From Deltaproteobacteria bacterium (GTDB lineage: Bacteria; Desulfobacterota; Desulfomonilia; UBA1062): a stretch of DNA of 64,000 nucleotides. The notes beneath the pieces were generated by a model. It had not been told where the DNA came from, searched no databases, and was given only the letters and a program-made list of their open reading frames with translations. The stretch covers positions 78,510-142,509 of the forward strand of contig JAKPPU010000067.1 in the NCBI GenBank assembly GCA_029547185.1, read 5' to 3'. This document shows, one piece after another, positions 1 to 11,208 of this stretch. A program made the translations under genes and the position numbers. The first letter of the stretch is position 1; each line of letters starts with the position of its first letter.

Positions 1-1561
1 GGGCGAGGTAAATCTGGCCGAGCTTTTCGCTCATGCCGTATTCCCTGACCATGCTCTTGGCGATGTCGGTTGCACGGGAGAGGTCGTTGTGGGCGCCGGT
101 CGAGATATCGCCGAAAACGATTTCCTCCGCTGCCCTTCCCCCGAGGAGCGAGGTGATCCTGTTCAGGAGCTCGGTCCTGCTCAGGAGGAACCGGTCCTGC
201 GTGGGCACCTGCATGGTGTAGCCCAGCGCAGCAATGCCCCTCGGGATGATGGAGATCTTGTGCACCGGGTCGGTGCCCGGCAGGGAAAGGGCGACAATGG
301 CGTGTCCCATCTCGTGGTTGGCCACGATCTCACGCTCCTTCTCGTTGATGAGGCGGTTCTTCTTTTCGAGACCTGCGACGACCCGCTCGACCGCCTCCTC
401 GAATTCGGGCATCCCAACCCTCTTCAATCTCCGCCTGACAGCGAGGAGCGCCGCTTCGTTCACGAGGTTCGCGAGGTCCGCGCCGGTCATGCCCGGGGTC
501 ATGCTGCCGAGCCTCCTGATATCGAGGTTCTCATCCGCCTTGATGTTCTTCAGGTGGACCTTGAGGATCGCCATCCTGCCCGCCTTATCCGGCCTGTCGA
601 CGAGGATGGTCCGGTCGAACCTGCCGGGGCGGAGCAGAGCCGGATCGAGGATCTCCGGACGGTTGGTGGCTGCCATGAGGATCACGCCAACCTTCGGGTC
701 GAAGCCGTCCATCTCCGTGAGGAGCTGGTTCAAGGTCTGCTCGCGCTCGTCGTGCCCGCCCGTGTTCCCGAGGCCCCGCGCCTTGCCCAGGGCATCGAGC
801 TCGTCGATGAAGATGATGCAGGGGGCCTTCTTCTTGGCCTGGACAAAGAGGTCTCTCACCCGCGCGGCGCCCAGGCCCACGAACATCTCGACGAAGTCCG
901 ACCCCGAGAGGCTGAAGAAAGGCACCCCGCTCTCGCCGGCCACTGCCTTCGCGAGCATGGTCTTGCCCGTTCCGGGAGGGCCCACGAGGAGGACCCCTTT
1001 GGGTATCCTGCCGCCGAGCTCGACGAACTTGCCCGAGTTCTTCAGGAAGTCGATGATCTCCACGAGCTCCTGCTTGGCCTCGTCGACTCCGGCCACGTCA
1101 TCGAACCGGATGTTGAGCTCGTCTTCCATGTAGATCTTCGACTTGTTCTTGCCGAGCGACATGAACCCGGGCTGCTGGCCCGACATGCGCCTGATGACGA
1201 AGAGCCAGACGCCCACGAAGAGCACGATGGGCAGAACCCAGGAGAGGACATTCTGCACATAGCTCGAGTCCTCCTCTCCTTTGAACGTCACGTGGTAGTC
1301 ATCGAGCATGTCCGAAATCTCGGGGTCCACCCGGACGGTCTTGAACTTCTGCTCATGGCCGTCCTTGGCAAGGAGCTTGCCGTGGATCTCGTTCTGGGAG
1401 ATCGCGACCTCGGTCACCTTGTCCGTCTTCACGAGCTCGAGAAATCTGCTGTAGGGGACGGTCTCCACTACGAACATCGAAGATATATAGCTTTGGATGA
1501 TCAGGACCACCCAGATCCCGATCAGAATATACCACAGGGAAAATTTATAGCGCTTTTCCAA
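1..1561 (-). CDS. ftsH: ATP-dependent zinc metalloprotease FtsH (3' end truncated by window edge; TTG start proposed)
   Basis: Reverse-strand reading from TTG at 1561 gives [19 protein letters not shown]..., Walker [25 protein letters not shown]-type [18 protein letters not shown], zinc motif HEMGH. The frame stays open to position 1, so it is absent from the ORF track. Confidence 0.93.
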   Translation of the reverse strand, partial: MEKRYKFSLWYILIGIWVVLIIQSYISSMFVVETVPYSRFLELVKTDKVTEVAISQNEIHGKLLAKDGHEQKFKTVRVDPEISDMLDDYHVTFKGEEDSSYVQNVLSWVLPIVLFVGVWLFVIRRMSGQQPGFMSLGKNKSKIYMEDELNIRFDDVAGVDEAKQELVEIIDFLKNSGKFVELGGRIPKGVLLVGPPGTGKTMLAKAVAGESGVPFFSLSGSDFVEMFVGLGAARVRDLFVQAKKKAPCIIFIDELDALGKARGLGNTGGHDEREQTLNQLLTEMDGFDPKVGVILMAATNRPEILDPALLRPGRFDRTILVDRPDKAGRMAILKVHLKNIKADENLDIRRLGSMTPGMTGADLANLVNEAALLAVRRRLKRVGMPEFEEAVERVVAGLEKKNRLINEKEREIVANHEMGHAIVALSLPGTDPVHKISIIPRGIAALGYTMQVPTQDRFLLSRTELLNRITSLLGGRAAEEIVFGDISTGAHNDLSRATDIAKSMVREYGMSEKLGQIYLA

Positions 1562-1792
1562 TGTATTGTCCTCCTGGAGCGGTTTTCCTCCACGTTCTGG
1601 CGTGAGTTGCGCACCTGAACCTCTATCAGGACGGGAAAAGAAATTCAAGCCTAATTCACAGGCGCAAATGCCCTGCCGGCCTTGTTTCCCAGGAAGTCAG
1701 TCAGCCCCGGCGGAAGATCATATGTTTGTCCTGAATCGTTCCATTTCATTCCTCCGTCTAATTTTTATAGTACACGGGAAATGGAGGCTGCC

Positions 1793-2854
1793 ATGTTCAA
1801 ACACTTTATTCCCAGGCTCTTCATCCGGATGCCCGCATTCGCAGACAATGCCTCGGGCGAGAGGCTCGAGAAGGCCACCTTTGCCGGCGGATGCTTCTGG
1901 TGCATCGAATCGGCGTTCGAGCATGTTCCCGGCGTGGTGGAGGCCGTGTCGGGATACACCGGCGGCAATACGGTCAACCCTACCTACGAAGAGGTTTCCA
2001 CGGGCCGGACGGGCCATTTCGAGGCCGTCGAGGTAACGTATGACCCGGCAAAGGTCAGCTATGCAGAGCTCCTCAACGTCTTCTGGAGCCAGATCGATCC
2101 CACGGACAGTGCGGGCCAGTTCGCGGACCACGGGTCTCAGTACCGGACAGCCGTCTTCTATCACAACGAAGAGCAGAAGCGCCTCGCAGAGGAATCAAAA
2201 AAGGCTCTTGAAAAATCCGGCAGGTTCGGCAAGCCCATTGTCACGGAGATCAGGAAGGCCGGTCCCTTTTACCGGGCCGAGGAATATCACCAGGACTACT
2301 ACAGGAAGAACGCCCGGCACTACGAGTTCTACCGGAGCCACTCCGGACGGGAGCAGTACGTCAGCCCGTGCGCAGCCGGGGTCTGCCCGATCCCGGGCGC
2401 CAAGAGCGATCCCGAGGACGAGAAGGCTCCCGAGCAGGACCTGAAGCTCCGCTTGAGCCCGCTCCAATACCACGTGACGCAGGAGTGCGGGACGGAGAGG
2501 CCCTTCGAGAACGAGTACTGGAACAACAAGCGCGAGGGCATCTACGTGGATGTGGTCTCCGGCGAGGTCCTCTTCAGCTCGAAGGACAAGTTCGATTCCG
2601 GTACCGGCTGGCCCAGCTTCACCAGATCCCTCAAGCCCGAGAACATCGAGCAGAAAACCGACACGAGCCACGGCATGGTACGGAGCGAGGTGAGGAGCAG
2701 GCACGGCCACTCGCACCTCGGGCACGTGTTCGATGACGGCCCTGCTCCTGCCCACAAGAGGTACTGCATAAACTCCGCCTCGCTTCGCTTCATACCCAGG
2801 GAAGACCTCGAAAAGGAAGGCTACGGCGAATACCTGAAGTACTTCGAGAAGTGA
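1793..2854 (+). CDS. msrAB: Bifunctional peptide-methionine (S)-S-oxide / (R)-S-oxide reductase MsrA-MsrB fusion
   Basis: [27 protein letters not shown] (MsrA active site) followed by the MsrB domain ([10 protein letters not shown]..., SLRFIPRE). GGAG precedes ATG 1793; the ORF track starts at 1682. Confidence 0.93.
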   Translation: MFKHFIPRLFIRMPAFADNASGERLEKATFAGGCFWCIESAFEHVPGVVEAVSGYTGGNTVNPTYEEVSTGRTGHFEAVEVTYDPAKVSYAELLNVFWSQIDPTDSAGQFADHGSQYRTAVFYHNEEQKRLAEESKKALEKSGRFGKPIVTEIRKAGPFYRAEEYHQDYYRKNARHYEFYRSHSGREQYVSPCAAGVCPIPGAKSDPEDEKAPEQDLKLRLSPLQYHVTQECGTERPFENEYWNNKREGIYVDVVSGEVLFSSKDKFDSGTGWPSFTRSLKPENIEQKTDTSHGMVRSEVRSRHGHSHLGHVFDDGPAPAHKRYCINSASLRFIPREDLEKEGYGEYLKYFEK

Positions 2855-3174
2855 TAGGGAGCGCTCTCATCAAGAAACATACCGGCTGCAGCAGGGAATG
2901 AGAAGGAACAAATTTGTCCCGCCTCGACCCCTGTGCCCAAATTTGGATCTTCCTCGGATCCTTCTCCCTTCCCCTCTCCTGAGAATGGATCTTCCCACGC
3001 CCATATCCCAATCTGCCGTTTTCTCTATCGATATATCTTCGAAATATCCCCGCTGCCCCCGACCAGCTCCTCTCTCATGAGGGTTGGTAGATATCTTGCA
3101 CTGCGCGGGTTGACACGGATTTGGCTCAACCGTTTCCCGGACAAGGGAGGGTATCGATGCAGGGAGATGCTTAA

Positions 3175-5088
3175 GTGTGCGGTATAGCAGGGATATATAA
3201 CCACCGCTCGGGCCGGTTCGAGCGTTCTTCCATGGACGAGGCGCTTTCGCTCATGGAGCACAGGGGGCCGGACGGATCGGGGATCTATGAGGACAAGGAC
3301 GTCATCCTCGGCCACAGGCGTCTCGCCATCATCGATCTTGCGACCGGGGATCAGCCCATGGCCAATGAGGACAAAAGCATCCGGGTGGTCTGCAACGGCG
3401 AGATCTTCAACTACATCGAGCTGCGCTCGGAGCTTGTCGGTAAGGGCCACAGGTTCTCCACGAGCAGTGACATCGAGGTGATCGTCCACCTCTACGAAGA
3501 ATACGGGACGGGATTCCTCCCGCACCTAAACGGCCAGTTCGCCTTTGCCCTGTGGGATGCGAAAGCCCGCAGGCTCATGCTTGCCCGGGACAGGTTCGGG
3601 ATAGCCCCGCTCTTCTATACCTGCAGGGGACCGTCTCTGGTGTTCGCCTCGGCGATCAAGGCCCTGATCCCGTTCACGGGCACGCCTCGCATAGATCCCG
3701 AAGGCCTCTCCCAGGTCTTCACCTTCTGGAACACACTCGCCCCGAGGACTGCCTTCAAGGGCATCTGCCAGGTCAAACCCGGAGAATGCATCATCCATGA
3801 GCAGAGGTCCCGGAAATCGTTCATCTACTGGGACATGAGCTTTCCCCCTCAAGGCGGCCACGATATTACCCGCAGTGAGGAGGCAGAGGGTGCCATCAGG
3901 GAGATCCTCGACGATGCCGTCTCGATCAGGCTCCGTTCGGATGTCCCGGTCGGTGCCTACTTGAGCGGCGGGATCGATTCGAGCATTCTCACGACCCTGG
4001 TCAGGCGGCATGCACCGGGCATGGAGACCTTTTCCGTGAGCTTCGAAGACCCGGCGTACGACGAATCCGCGTTCCAGCGTGCCATGGGAGAGAGGCTCGG
4101 AACCCGCCACCACGTCACGAAGGTATCCCCCGGCGGCATCGCCGGAATATTCCGCGAGGTCATCGGGCATACCGAGACGCCCGTGCTGAGAACCGCTCCC
4201 GCGCCCATGTTCATGCTCTCGAAGCTCACCCGCGATCACGGGATCAAGGTGGTGCTCACCGGAGAGGGGGCGGACGAGATATTCGGAGGATACGACATCT
4301 TCAAGGAGGCCAAAGTCCGCAGGTTCTGGGCGAAGGATCCTTCCTCGAGGCTGCGGCCCCTGCTTCTGTTCAGGCTCTATCCCTATTCCCCCGTGCAGAT
4401 GAAGCGCTCCGGCAAGCTCCTCATGTCGTTCTACCGGACCGACCTCGACCGGACAGGCCATTTCGGATACTCCCACCTTCCCACCTGGAGGAATACGGGA
4501 TCGATCAGGGATTATCTCAATGAGGATATCAGGCAGGAGCTCAAGGGATACGACCCGACAGCAGAGCTCGAAGCCGGGCTCCATCCGGATTTCCGCACAT
4601 GGCACCCCCTGAATCAGGCACAGTACCTTGAAGTGAAGCTCCTCCTCGCCGGCTATCTCCTCTCATCCCAGGGTGAGCGCATGGCCATGGCCAACAGCGT
4701 CGAGGGCAGATACCCCTACCTCGACCACCGCCTCGTCGAATATGCTTCCCGCATCCATCCAACCCTCAAGGTGAAAGGTATGAGAGAAAAGTACATCCTC
4801 AAGAAAACGTTCACGGACAAGCTCCCTCCCGAGATCTTCACGCGCACCAAGCAGCCCTACGGCGCCCCGAACAAGGAGTCCTTCTTCGAAAACGGCAGGC
4901 TCAAAGAGCCGTTCCTGAGGTGTACCGACGAGCGTTCATTGAATGCCGCGGGAATCTTCGATCCGGAAAGCGTGAGCAGCCTCATCCGGAAGTGCGCCTC
5001 GCCATCGAGGACAGGGTTTCGGGACAGCAGCGCCCTCGTGGGTATCCTCTCCACGCAGATCCTCATGCAGCTCTTCTGCGGAGGCTGA
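3175..5088 (+). CDS. asnB: Asparagine synthase (glutamine-hydrolyzing)
   Basis: GTG start, MCGIAGIYNHRSG (Cys2 nucleophile), LSGGIDSSILTTL PP-loop, EGADEIFGGY. Confidence 0.93.
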   Translation: MCGIAGIYNHRSGRFERSSMDEALSLMEHRGPDGSGIYEDKDVILGHRRLAIIDLATGDQPMANEDKSIRVVCNGEIFNYIELRSELVGKGHRFSTSSDIEVIVHLYEEYGTGFLPHLNGQFAFALWDAKARRLMLARDRFGIAPLFYTCRGPSLVFASAIKALIPFTGTPRIDPEGLSQVFTFWNTLAPRTAFKGICQVKPGECIIHEQRSRKSFIYWDMSFPPQGGHDITRSEEAEGAIREILDDAVSIRLRSDVPVGAYLSGGIDSSILTTLVRRHAPGMETFSVSFEDPAYDESAFQRAMGERLGTRHHVTKVSPGGIAGIFREVIGHTETPVLRTAPAPMFMLSKLTRDHGIKVVLTGEGADEIFGGYDIFKEAKVRRFWAKDPSSRLRPLLLFRLYPYSPVQMKRSGKLLMSFYRTDLDRTGHFGYSHLPTWRNTGSIRDYLNEDIRQELKGYDPTAELEAGLHPDFRTWHPLNQAQYLEVKLLLAGYLLSSQGERMAMANSVEGRYPYLDHRLVEYASRIHPTLKVKGMREKYILKKTFTDKLPPEIFTRTKQPYGAPNKESFFENGRLKEPFLRCTDERSLNAAGIFDPESVSSLIRKCASPSRTGFRDSSALVGILSTQILMQLFCGG

Positions 5089-5234
5089 GAAATTTTCGTT
5101 TCAAGGAGCAAAGATATCAGGATTTCGGCATTGCCTAAATCGAGAAAGCTCTATATTCCTATCTCCTATCATGCTGGGTTCAGATGCAAGAGTCTCCGGA
5201 CATCTCTCAGCATGAGCCTTCTTAAGGAGAGAGT

Positions 5235-5732
5235 ATGGAAGACAGCAGCATGGCGCTGGAGCACATCATCAATGATCTCGAGGATAACTGCCAATGGCTC
5301 GCCGAATTGAGGGGACTTCTTTTGAAGCTGAAACAGGCGCACGCGGTGCTGAAAGAATACAATACGCAGTACCACACCTTCTTCTTGCTCAGCGATGAGG
5401 TCCTCTTCATCTACAACAACGAACTCAAGGTCATAAGCATCTCTCCGAACGTGGAGAGACTTCTCGGCTATAAGCCTGAAGAGATAATCGGGAAGAGCTT
5501 CAAGGAACTGGGAGTGGTCGATCCCAGGGACCGTGAGGAGGCGTTCGACCAGGCCCAGCACATGCTCTCCGTAGGCATCGTCTCAACCTCCATCTATCGG
5601 TTCCTGAAAAAAAACGGAGAGAAAAGGTTCTGCGAGATAAAGAGTGTCCCCTACATGATGGACGGCCGGGTGGCGGGCGTCTTATGCGTAGGAAGGGACA
5701 TCACTGAGCGGGTGACGAAGGAATCGAGGTGA
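5235..5732 (+). CDS. PAS domain-containing protein (no output domain)
   Basis: 165 aa; VLFIYNNELKVISISPNVERLLGYKPEEIIGKSF...KSVPYMMDGRVAGVLCVGRDITER PAS/PAC pattern; upstream AAGGAGAG. Confidence 0.8.
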   Translation: MEDSSMALEHIINDLEDNCQWLAELRGLLLKLKQAHAVLKEYNTQYHTFFLLSDEVLFIYNNELKVISISPNVERLLGYKPEEIIGKSFKELGVVDPRDREEAFDQAQHMLSVGIVSTSIYRFLKKNGEKRFCEIKSVPYMMDGRVAGVLCVGRDITERVTKESR

Positions 5733-5742
5733 AAAGCGCACC

Positions 5743-7098
5743 CTACTCGATGCCGAACTTCTTGCCGAGGATCTTTTCCGCGCACCGGACACCGGATCGG
5801 GCGGCGAAATCCATACCCACGCCTCTTCCCCGGACCGTGTCCCCGGCGAAATACAGACCTTCCATGAAGGGGGCCTTCACGTCGGGCCTGAAGATGCCCA
5901 CGCACCGGGGGCGCCTGGCGATCCCGTCGATCCCGGTGAACGTTCCCTTGATGGCCCACTCTACGCTGTCCCAGATGCCCGGGAAGAGCTCCGCGAGGTC
6001 CTGCTTTGCCGCAGCCGTCTTTTCCTCCATGAGCGTTCTGTCGGAGGTGTCGAGCTCGCACGGGCATCCGCCGATGAACAGATGCCTGCCGTCGGGTGCA
6101 ATGGAGGGATCGATGTTCGTTATGGGCAGGAACTGGAGAGGCAGACCCGTCCGCTTCAGCTTGTAGACGGCATGGTGGCAGAGACTGTCTGTTGCGGGCT
6201 CTCTCATGGCAAGGATCGCCCATCCCACGGCAGAGGTCGTGTTGCCCTTGAAGCCGTTCACCATCTTTCTGAAGAACTCGGGAAACTTATCCTGGGCAGC
6301 GATCCTGAACAGGTCCCAGATGAACCCGGTATAGACAACGACCGGGGCCTCGATGAATTCCTGCTCTGCAAGGTTGTACTTCGCCATGTAGAAATCGCCG
6401 TAATGGTTCTTGTCGACCATGATGCCCCTGACCTCCTGATCTTCGATGACGATCTGGGACACCGTCGTGTCAAGGCGCACATCGGTGCCCTTGGAATTCA
6501 GATATCGGTAGAAGGCATCCCACAGATTCTTGTATCCGCCTGCAGGCACCCCTGCGAATTTGCCTGTCTTCAGAACCCTGCCTGTCGAGAAGACGACCTC
6601 GGATGCCGCCATGTCATTGGTATCCGGCAGAGTCGTCACGACCATGGCCATGCCCCGGAGGAAATCGCGGATGGAGTCCTTCCTGGTCCGCTCACGTATC
6701 CAGTCCTCGATGGAGAGATCGTCGTACTTGCTCAGCTCTTCTTCGGGAGTCAGCATCATCTCTTCGGCGATCCGGGCAAAGTCAGGGTCGTCCATCGGCG
6801 CAAGCTCCATCATGTCTCTCCAGCCGGAATCGGTATATACTCGGAGGCCCGGGATCTGACACCACTCTACATGAATGCCAAGCTTGTCGGAAACCTGGCC
6901 GATGGCACTGGCATCGGATGTGATCAGCAGGTGCATCCCGTAATCGAGGGTGCACCCTCTGTACTCGTGCCAGCATGCCCGTCCTCCGAGGCGGTCCGAT
7001 CTGTCCACGATGAGGACTTTCCTGCCCTCATGAGAGAGGAGAGAGCTTGCCATCATTCCCGCAGGCCCGCACCCGATTACGACTGCATCATACTTCAT
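5743..7098 (-). CDS. FAD/NAD(P)-dependent oxidoreductase (phytoene desaturase / amine oxidase-like)
   Basis: N-terminal Rossmann VVIGCGPAGMMASSLLSHEGRKVLIVDRSDRLGGRA; C-terminal GLYFAGDTVRGRGVGMDFAARSG. Confidence 0.85.
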   Translation of the reverse strand: MKYDAVVIGCGPAGMMASSLLSHEGRKVLIVDRSDRLGGRACWHEYRGCTLDYGMHLLITSDASAIGQVSDKLGIHVEWCQIPGLRVYTDSGWRDMMELAPMDDPDFARIAEEMMLTPEEELSKYDDLSIEDWIRERTRKDSIRDFLRGMAMVVTTLPDTNDMAASEVVFSTGRVLKTGKFAGVPAGGYKNLWDAFYRYLNSKGTDVRLDTTVSQIVIEDQEVRGIMVDKNHYGDFYMAKYNLAEQEFIEAPVVVYTGFIWDLFRIAAQDKFPEFFRKMVNGFKGNTTSAVGWAILAMREPATDSLCHHAVYKLKRTGLPLQFLPITNIDPSIAPDGRHLFIGGCPCELDTSDRTLMEEKTAAAKQDLAELFPGIWDSVEWAIKGTFTGIDGIARRPRCVGIFRPDVKAPFMEGLYFAGDTVRGRGVGMDFAARSGVRCAEKILGKKFGIE

Positions 7099-7465
7099 CC
7101 CCTTCCTCCTCCTTTTTTAAGGCCGTAAATTGACCCGACGCGCCGGGTCTGCTCTCAGAATATATTAATAAGCTGAAAAAGTTTCTTCTCAACTTTCAGG
7201 AACGTATATCGAGGTAAGGGTTCTCTCTGCCCCATCGGGGAAGCCTCCGACCGATACACTCTTTTTACGCAATCATGCCTTCACAGGTGAGGGAGCATCA
7301 AAGAGATCATCCCACCGGACAGGACGATCTCTTCATCATCGGCGGGGAGGGCCTTCCCCTTCCCTATCATCGATGGGATACCCTCATCATAATAATATGC
7401 ATGGCAAGGGTATACTTGGATTTCTCACGTGATCGAGAGGATTGAAGCTCAGTGATCCATTGAGA

Positions 7466-8740
7466 TCAGCTCATCCAGTGCGGCTTGTCGGCCGTCCATG
7501 CCTTCACCGTTTCCTGCAGCCATCCACCGAGGCCATTCGCCATATAGAACCTCGGAAAGAGCAGATCGTCATCCGGAGAGATGACGCCCTCTTCGCGGGC
7601 GATCTTTGCCAAGGCCGTACCGGGATATATGCGGATGCCGGCAGTGATCTTCAGTGCGTCGAGCTGCAGTGATCCGGCAAAGGCGAGGCTCTCACTGACC
7701 GACTCTCTTGTCTCGCCGGGCCCTCCCAGCAGAAGGAACCCCATCCTCCCGATCCCGGCATCCCGGAGCATGTCCGAAGCCAGGCGGATGTCGTGCGGCT
7801 TGTATTTCTTGTTCATACCCTTCAGGATGCGCTCGCACCCGCTTTCGAAACCGAGGCTGACCTCTGTGCATCCGGCCTCTGCCATGAGGTCGATGAGCCC
7901 GCCGTCGATCCTGCCCGGATACAGGATGCACCTCCACGATATCTTCAGCCCGCTTCCGATGATCGCCAGGCAGAGGTCCCTGGCATACGGCAGAAGCAGG
8001 TTGAACGTGTTGTCGACAAAATAGAATTTCTCGAAACCGGCTTCGACATGCCGGGCAATGTTTTCGACGACAAGCGCAGGAGACCTCTTCCTGACCGAAC
8101 GGCCCTCGATGGTAGCGGTGGAACAGTAGCTGCAGCTCATGGGGCAGCCCCTCCTCGTCTGAACCGGGAGCCATATCTCCTGCTCATGGGAAAGGGAACG
8201 GGCGCAAAGGCGAGGATCGGGCAGCGGCAGCTCATCCAGGTTCCCTGCGAAGACCCTCTCGTGCACGAGGCCACGGCCTTTAAGATAGAGGCCGGGAACC
8301 CCCGAGAGACTTGTCCCCTGCCGGATCTTCTCCAGAAGCATGGGGAATGCCTGCTCCCCCTCTCCCTGTATCCCCATGTCCGCATCCAGATAATTCAATG
8401 CGCTTTCCGGGAAGATGCTGAAGCCTGCTCCGCCCAGAACGATGGGTGCATCCGTCAGGCCGCGGCATATCGATACGACCTTTCTGACCTCCTCGAGAAG
8501 AAATCTCGTGTCCTGCATGCTCTGATCGTCGATATTTCTCACGGAGATGCCTATCACCCCGGGATGAAAGGACTGAGCAGCCTGTGCGATCGACGATGAA
8601 ACGTCGCCCCTGAACATGAGGTCCAGCAGCTCCACCTCATGGCCGGCATTGCGCGCTGCAACAGCCACGCAATTCAGTCCCAGAGGAAGGGGGAGGACAT
8701 TGATCTGCTCGGTATTGGCGGATATGAGAAGCACTCGCAT
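7466..8740 (-). CDS. B12-binding domain radical SAM protein
   Basis: N-terminal cobalamin-binding-like domain; RRGCPMSCSYCSTATIEG (CxxxCxxC). Confidence 0.9.
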   Translation of the reverse strand: MRVLLISANTEQINVLPLPLGLNCVAVAARNAGHEVELLDLMFRGDVSSSIAQAAQSFHPGVIGISVRNIDDQSMQDTRFLLEEVRKVVSICRGLTDAPIVLGGAGFSIFPESALNYLDADMGIQGEGEQAFPMLLEKIRQGTSLSGVPGLYLKGRGLVHERVFAGNLDELPLPDPRLCARSLSHEQEIWLPVQTRRGCPMSCSYCSTATIEGRSVRKRSPALVVENIARHVEAGFEKFYFVDNTFNLLLPYARDLCLAIIGSGLKISWRCILYPGRIDGGLIDLMAEAGCTEVSLGFESGCERILKGMNKKYKPHDIRLASDMLRDAGIGRMGFLLLGGPGETRESVSESLAFAGSLQLDALKITAGIRIYPGTALAKIAREEGVISPDDDLLFPRFYMANGLGGWLQETVKAWTADKPHWMS

Positions 8741-8884
8741 GATGATACTCTACCGGAAATGTCTGCAACATGGGAAGCCCGATCTTGCACCGTGGAGGCT
8801 TCCCGGAGAGGATTCTGGGAGGCGCTCGATGGGCACCCCTTCCCGATTCATTGGTCTCGGCGTCGGATCGCCCAGTGGGGGACG

Positions 8885-9787
8885 TCAGGACAGGCTGACG
8901 AGATTGGCGAAGTTGTCGCCCAAGAGCTTCCTGCGGACGGCCTCTTCGGGGAAGAGCTTCTCGATCCTGCGCTTGATGAACCCGTAGTCATACCGTCCCT
9001 GCTCGTCATGGAATCCGTACGGGCCGTCCGTACCGAAGATGAGCCTGTCTGCGCCGAGATAAGCGACGGCTTCCCGCGTGGCCCTTTCGCTTACGTAGGA
9101 CGTCTGGGAAAGATCGAGAGTGACGTTCTTCCACGGCAGGACCGCCTTCCATGTATCCGAATACCCGGGGAACCCGGTGTGGGCGAGGATGAGCTTGAGG
9201 TCGGGCACCTGCTTGAGGAGGGCCCCGAATTTGCCCTCTTCTCCGTAGCCGCAGTGGATGAGAAGGGGCTTGCCGATCTTTGCGAGTCTTTCGGCCACGG
9301 GAAGGAGCTCGACAGGGGTGAAATGGTGCCAGAAAGGATGCGCCTTGACGCCGATGAACCCCTTCTCGTCCTTGTATTTCTCGAGCTCGGCAACCTGGTC
9401 GTTTCTGCCCTTGGGATTGACGAAAACCCAGCCGAGGAACCGGTCGGGATGCTCCCTCACCGCATTGAAGACAAAATCGTTATCGGGGTCGGGCACGATG
9501 AAAAAAGGCTTTCCGAGGATCTTTACCTCTCCCTTTGGCGTGAAATTCGCCACGAGGGCCTTCCCTATCCCCCGCAGCTGCCGGGTCTCGAGGATGAACT
9601 GCAGCACCCTCAAGAGCGGCTTGGGCGGCTCGGGGAAAGGCGCAATGATCGACCCCATGAGCGCTGCCCTGGCTATACCGGCACGGTCCATCTCCTCCAG
9701 GAGCTCGGCCTTTTTGAACACCCTCTCTTCCAGGTGATAATGACAGTCGATAACCATGGTCTTCTCCTCAGTGCATATAGATTTCAC
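8885..9787 (-). CDS. Amidohydrolase family protein (amidohydrolase 2 / TIM-barrel)
   Basis: MVIDCHYHLEE..., GVKAHPFWHHF..., LLIHCGYGEEGKF, LILAHTGFPGYS, LIFGTDGPYG. Confidence 0.85.
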   Translation of the reverse strand: MKSICTEEKTMVIDCHYHLEERVFKKAELLEEMDRAGIARAALMGSIIAPFPEPPKPLLRVLQFILETRQLRGIGKALVANFTPKGEVKILGKPFFIVPDPDNDFVFNAVREHPDRFLGWVFVNPKGRNDQVAELEKYKDEKGFIGVKAHPFWHHFTPVELLPVAERLAKIGKPLLIHCGYGEEGKFGALLKQVPDLKLILAHTGFPGYSDTWKAVLPWKNVTLDLSQTSYVSERATREAVAYLGADRLIFGTDGPYGFHDEQGRYDYGFIKRRIEKLFPEEAVRRKLLGDNFANLVSLS

Positions 9788-9972
9788 CAGGGTATTATAA
9801 TCACAAAAGCCAAAAAGTGAATCCTCGATCTTCCATTATTCCCCGGAAAAACTCTCGTGGCCGGGAGCTGCCCTTCGATGGCCGCCTAACCCGGATACAT
9901 GCTCTTCTTATACCCGACGGGCATCTCTTTCTTTACCGGGAGGAGGCTTTTTGCTATGAACCTCTGCAGATC

Positions 9973-10677
9973 ATGATAGACAAACAAAGACCTGACTGGA
10001 ACGAGAGCATACAGGGGATGTTCAGCCGCATCTCGAAGCGCTACGACCTCCTCAATACCCTGATGAGCTTCGGGCGCGACAGGCTCTGGCGGGAGCTCGT
10101 TCTGCACCATGCCGGCATTCCTTCGGAGGGCTCGCTCCTCGACCTGGGCACCGGAACCGGAAAAATCGCAATCGATGCAAAGAGGAAAAACCCGGGGCTC
10201 ACGGTTGCAGCGCTCGATCTCACAACGGATATGATGAAGGTGGGCAGAAGCCGGGGACCGGACAGCGGTGTCCTGTGGATAAACGGAGACGCGCTGAACC
10301 TCCCCTTTGAGGATGAGCGCTTCGATGCGGTCATCTCCGGATACCTCATGCGCAATGTCCCCGATGTCGGCCGGGCCTTCCGGGAACAGCTCCGGGTGGT
10401 CAAAAGGGGAGGCCGCGTGGTGTGCCTGGATACCTGCCCTGGCGGGTCCCACCTCCTGAAGCCGCTCGTAGACCTCTACTTCAGGATCGTCATCCCCCTC
10501 ATGGGAGGACTCGTCAGCGGGCAGTGGGATGCCTACCGCTACCTGCCCGCCTCGATCCGCAAATTCAATAGCCCCCGGGAGCTTGCCCGCATAATGGAAG
10601 CCTCCGGGTTCACGAAGGTCGCATTCCATACATTCATGCTCGAAACCGTTGCCATACTTGTCGGTGAACGGGCATGA
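9973..10677 (+). CDS. ubiE: Ubiquinone/menaquinone biosynthesis C-methyltransferase (UbiE/MenG)
   Basis: MFSRISKRYDLLNTLMSFGRDRLWR..., LDLGTGTGKIAIDAKRKNPGLTVAALDLTTDMM, FDAVISGYLMRNVPD. Confidence 0.88.
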   Translation: MIDKQRPDWNESIQGMFSRISKRYDLLNTLMSFGRDRLWRELVLHHAGIPSEGSLLDLGTGTGKIAIDAKRKNPGLTVAALDLTTDMMKVGRSRGPDSGVLWINGDALNLPFEDERFDAVISGYLMRNVPDVGRAFREQLRVVKRGGRVVCLDTCPGGSHLLKPLVDLYFRIVIPLMGGLVSGQWDAYRYLPASIRKFNSPRELARIMEASGFTKVAFHTFMLETVAILVGERA

Positions 10678-10761
10678 GGTGAATTGAGTTCTCCCGGCAT
10701 TCTGTGTATATTTGTATAAAAACAGGTATCATAATCTTTGCATGGACAGGATGGAAACGTC

Positions 10762-11208
10762 ATGCCCGCCAACCTGACTCCGCTATACCTCGAGGCGGAG
10801 AAACGCTACCGGGAAGCGAAAACGCAGGAAGAAAAGATCGCTGCCCTGGAGGAGATGCTCGCCATCATCCCCAAGCACAAGGGCACCGACAGGCTTCAGG
10901 CCGACATCAAACGCAGGCTCTCGAAGCACAAGGAGGAGTCCCAGAAGAAAAAGGGTGCTCAGATCCAGAGGAGCATCTTCCATATCGACAAGGAGGGTGC
11001 TGCCCAGGTAGTGATCATCGGCCCTCCGAACACGGGCAAGTCCTCGCTGGTCGATAAGCTGACAAAGGCGTCTCCCGAAATCGCGGATTTTCCTCACACC
11101 ACCCATAAGCCCACACCCGGCATGGCCCAGTACGAAAATATCCAGTTCCAGCTCGTGGATACGCCCCCATCACCGGCGAATACGTCGACCCGGCCATGGC
11201 CGACTTGA
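10762..11208 (+). CDS. GTPase (Obg/DRG-like, TGS-domain), N-terminal part up to an apparent frameshift
   Basis: G1 motif VVIIGPPNTGKSSLVDKL, G3 region QLVDTPP; frame is lost after DTPP at a C-run at 11164-11168. Confidence 0.8.
   Translation: MPANLTPLYLEAEKRYREAKTQEEKIAALEEMLAIIPKHKGTDRLQADIKRRLSKHKEESQKKKGAQIQRSIFHIDKEGAAQVVIIGPPNTGKSSLVDKLTKASPEIADFPHTTHKPTPGMAQYENIQFQLVDTPPSPANTSTRPWPT

Noticed and set aside
89-1618. 509-aa plus-strand ORF
   Set aside because: Shadow ORF antisense to ftsH; low-complexity R/E/H/L-rich product with no domain.
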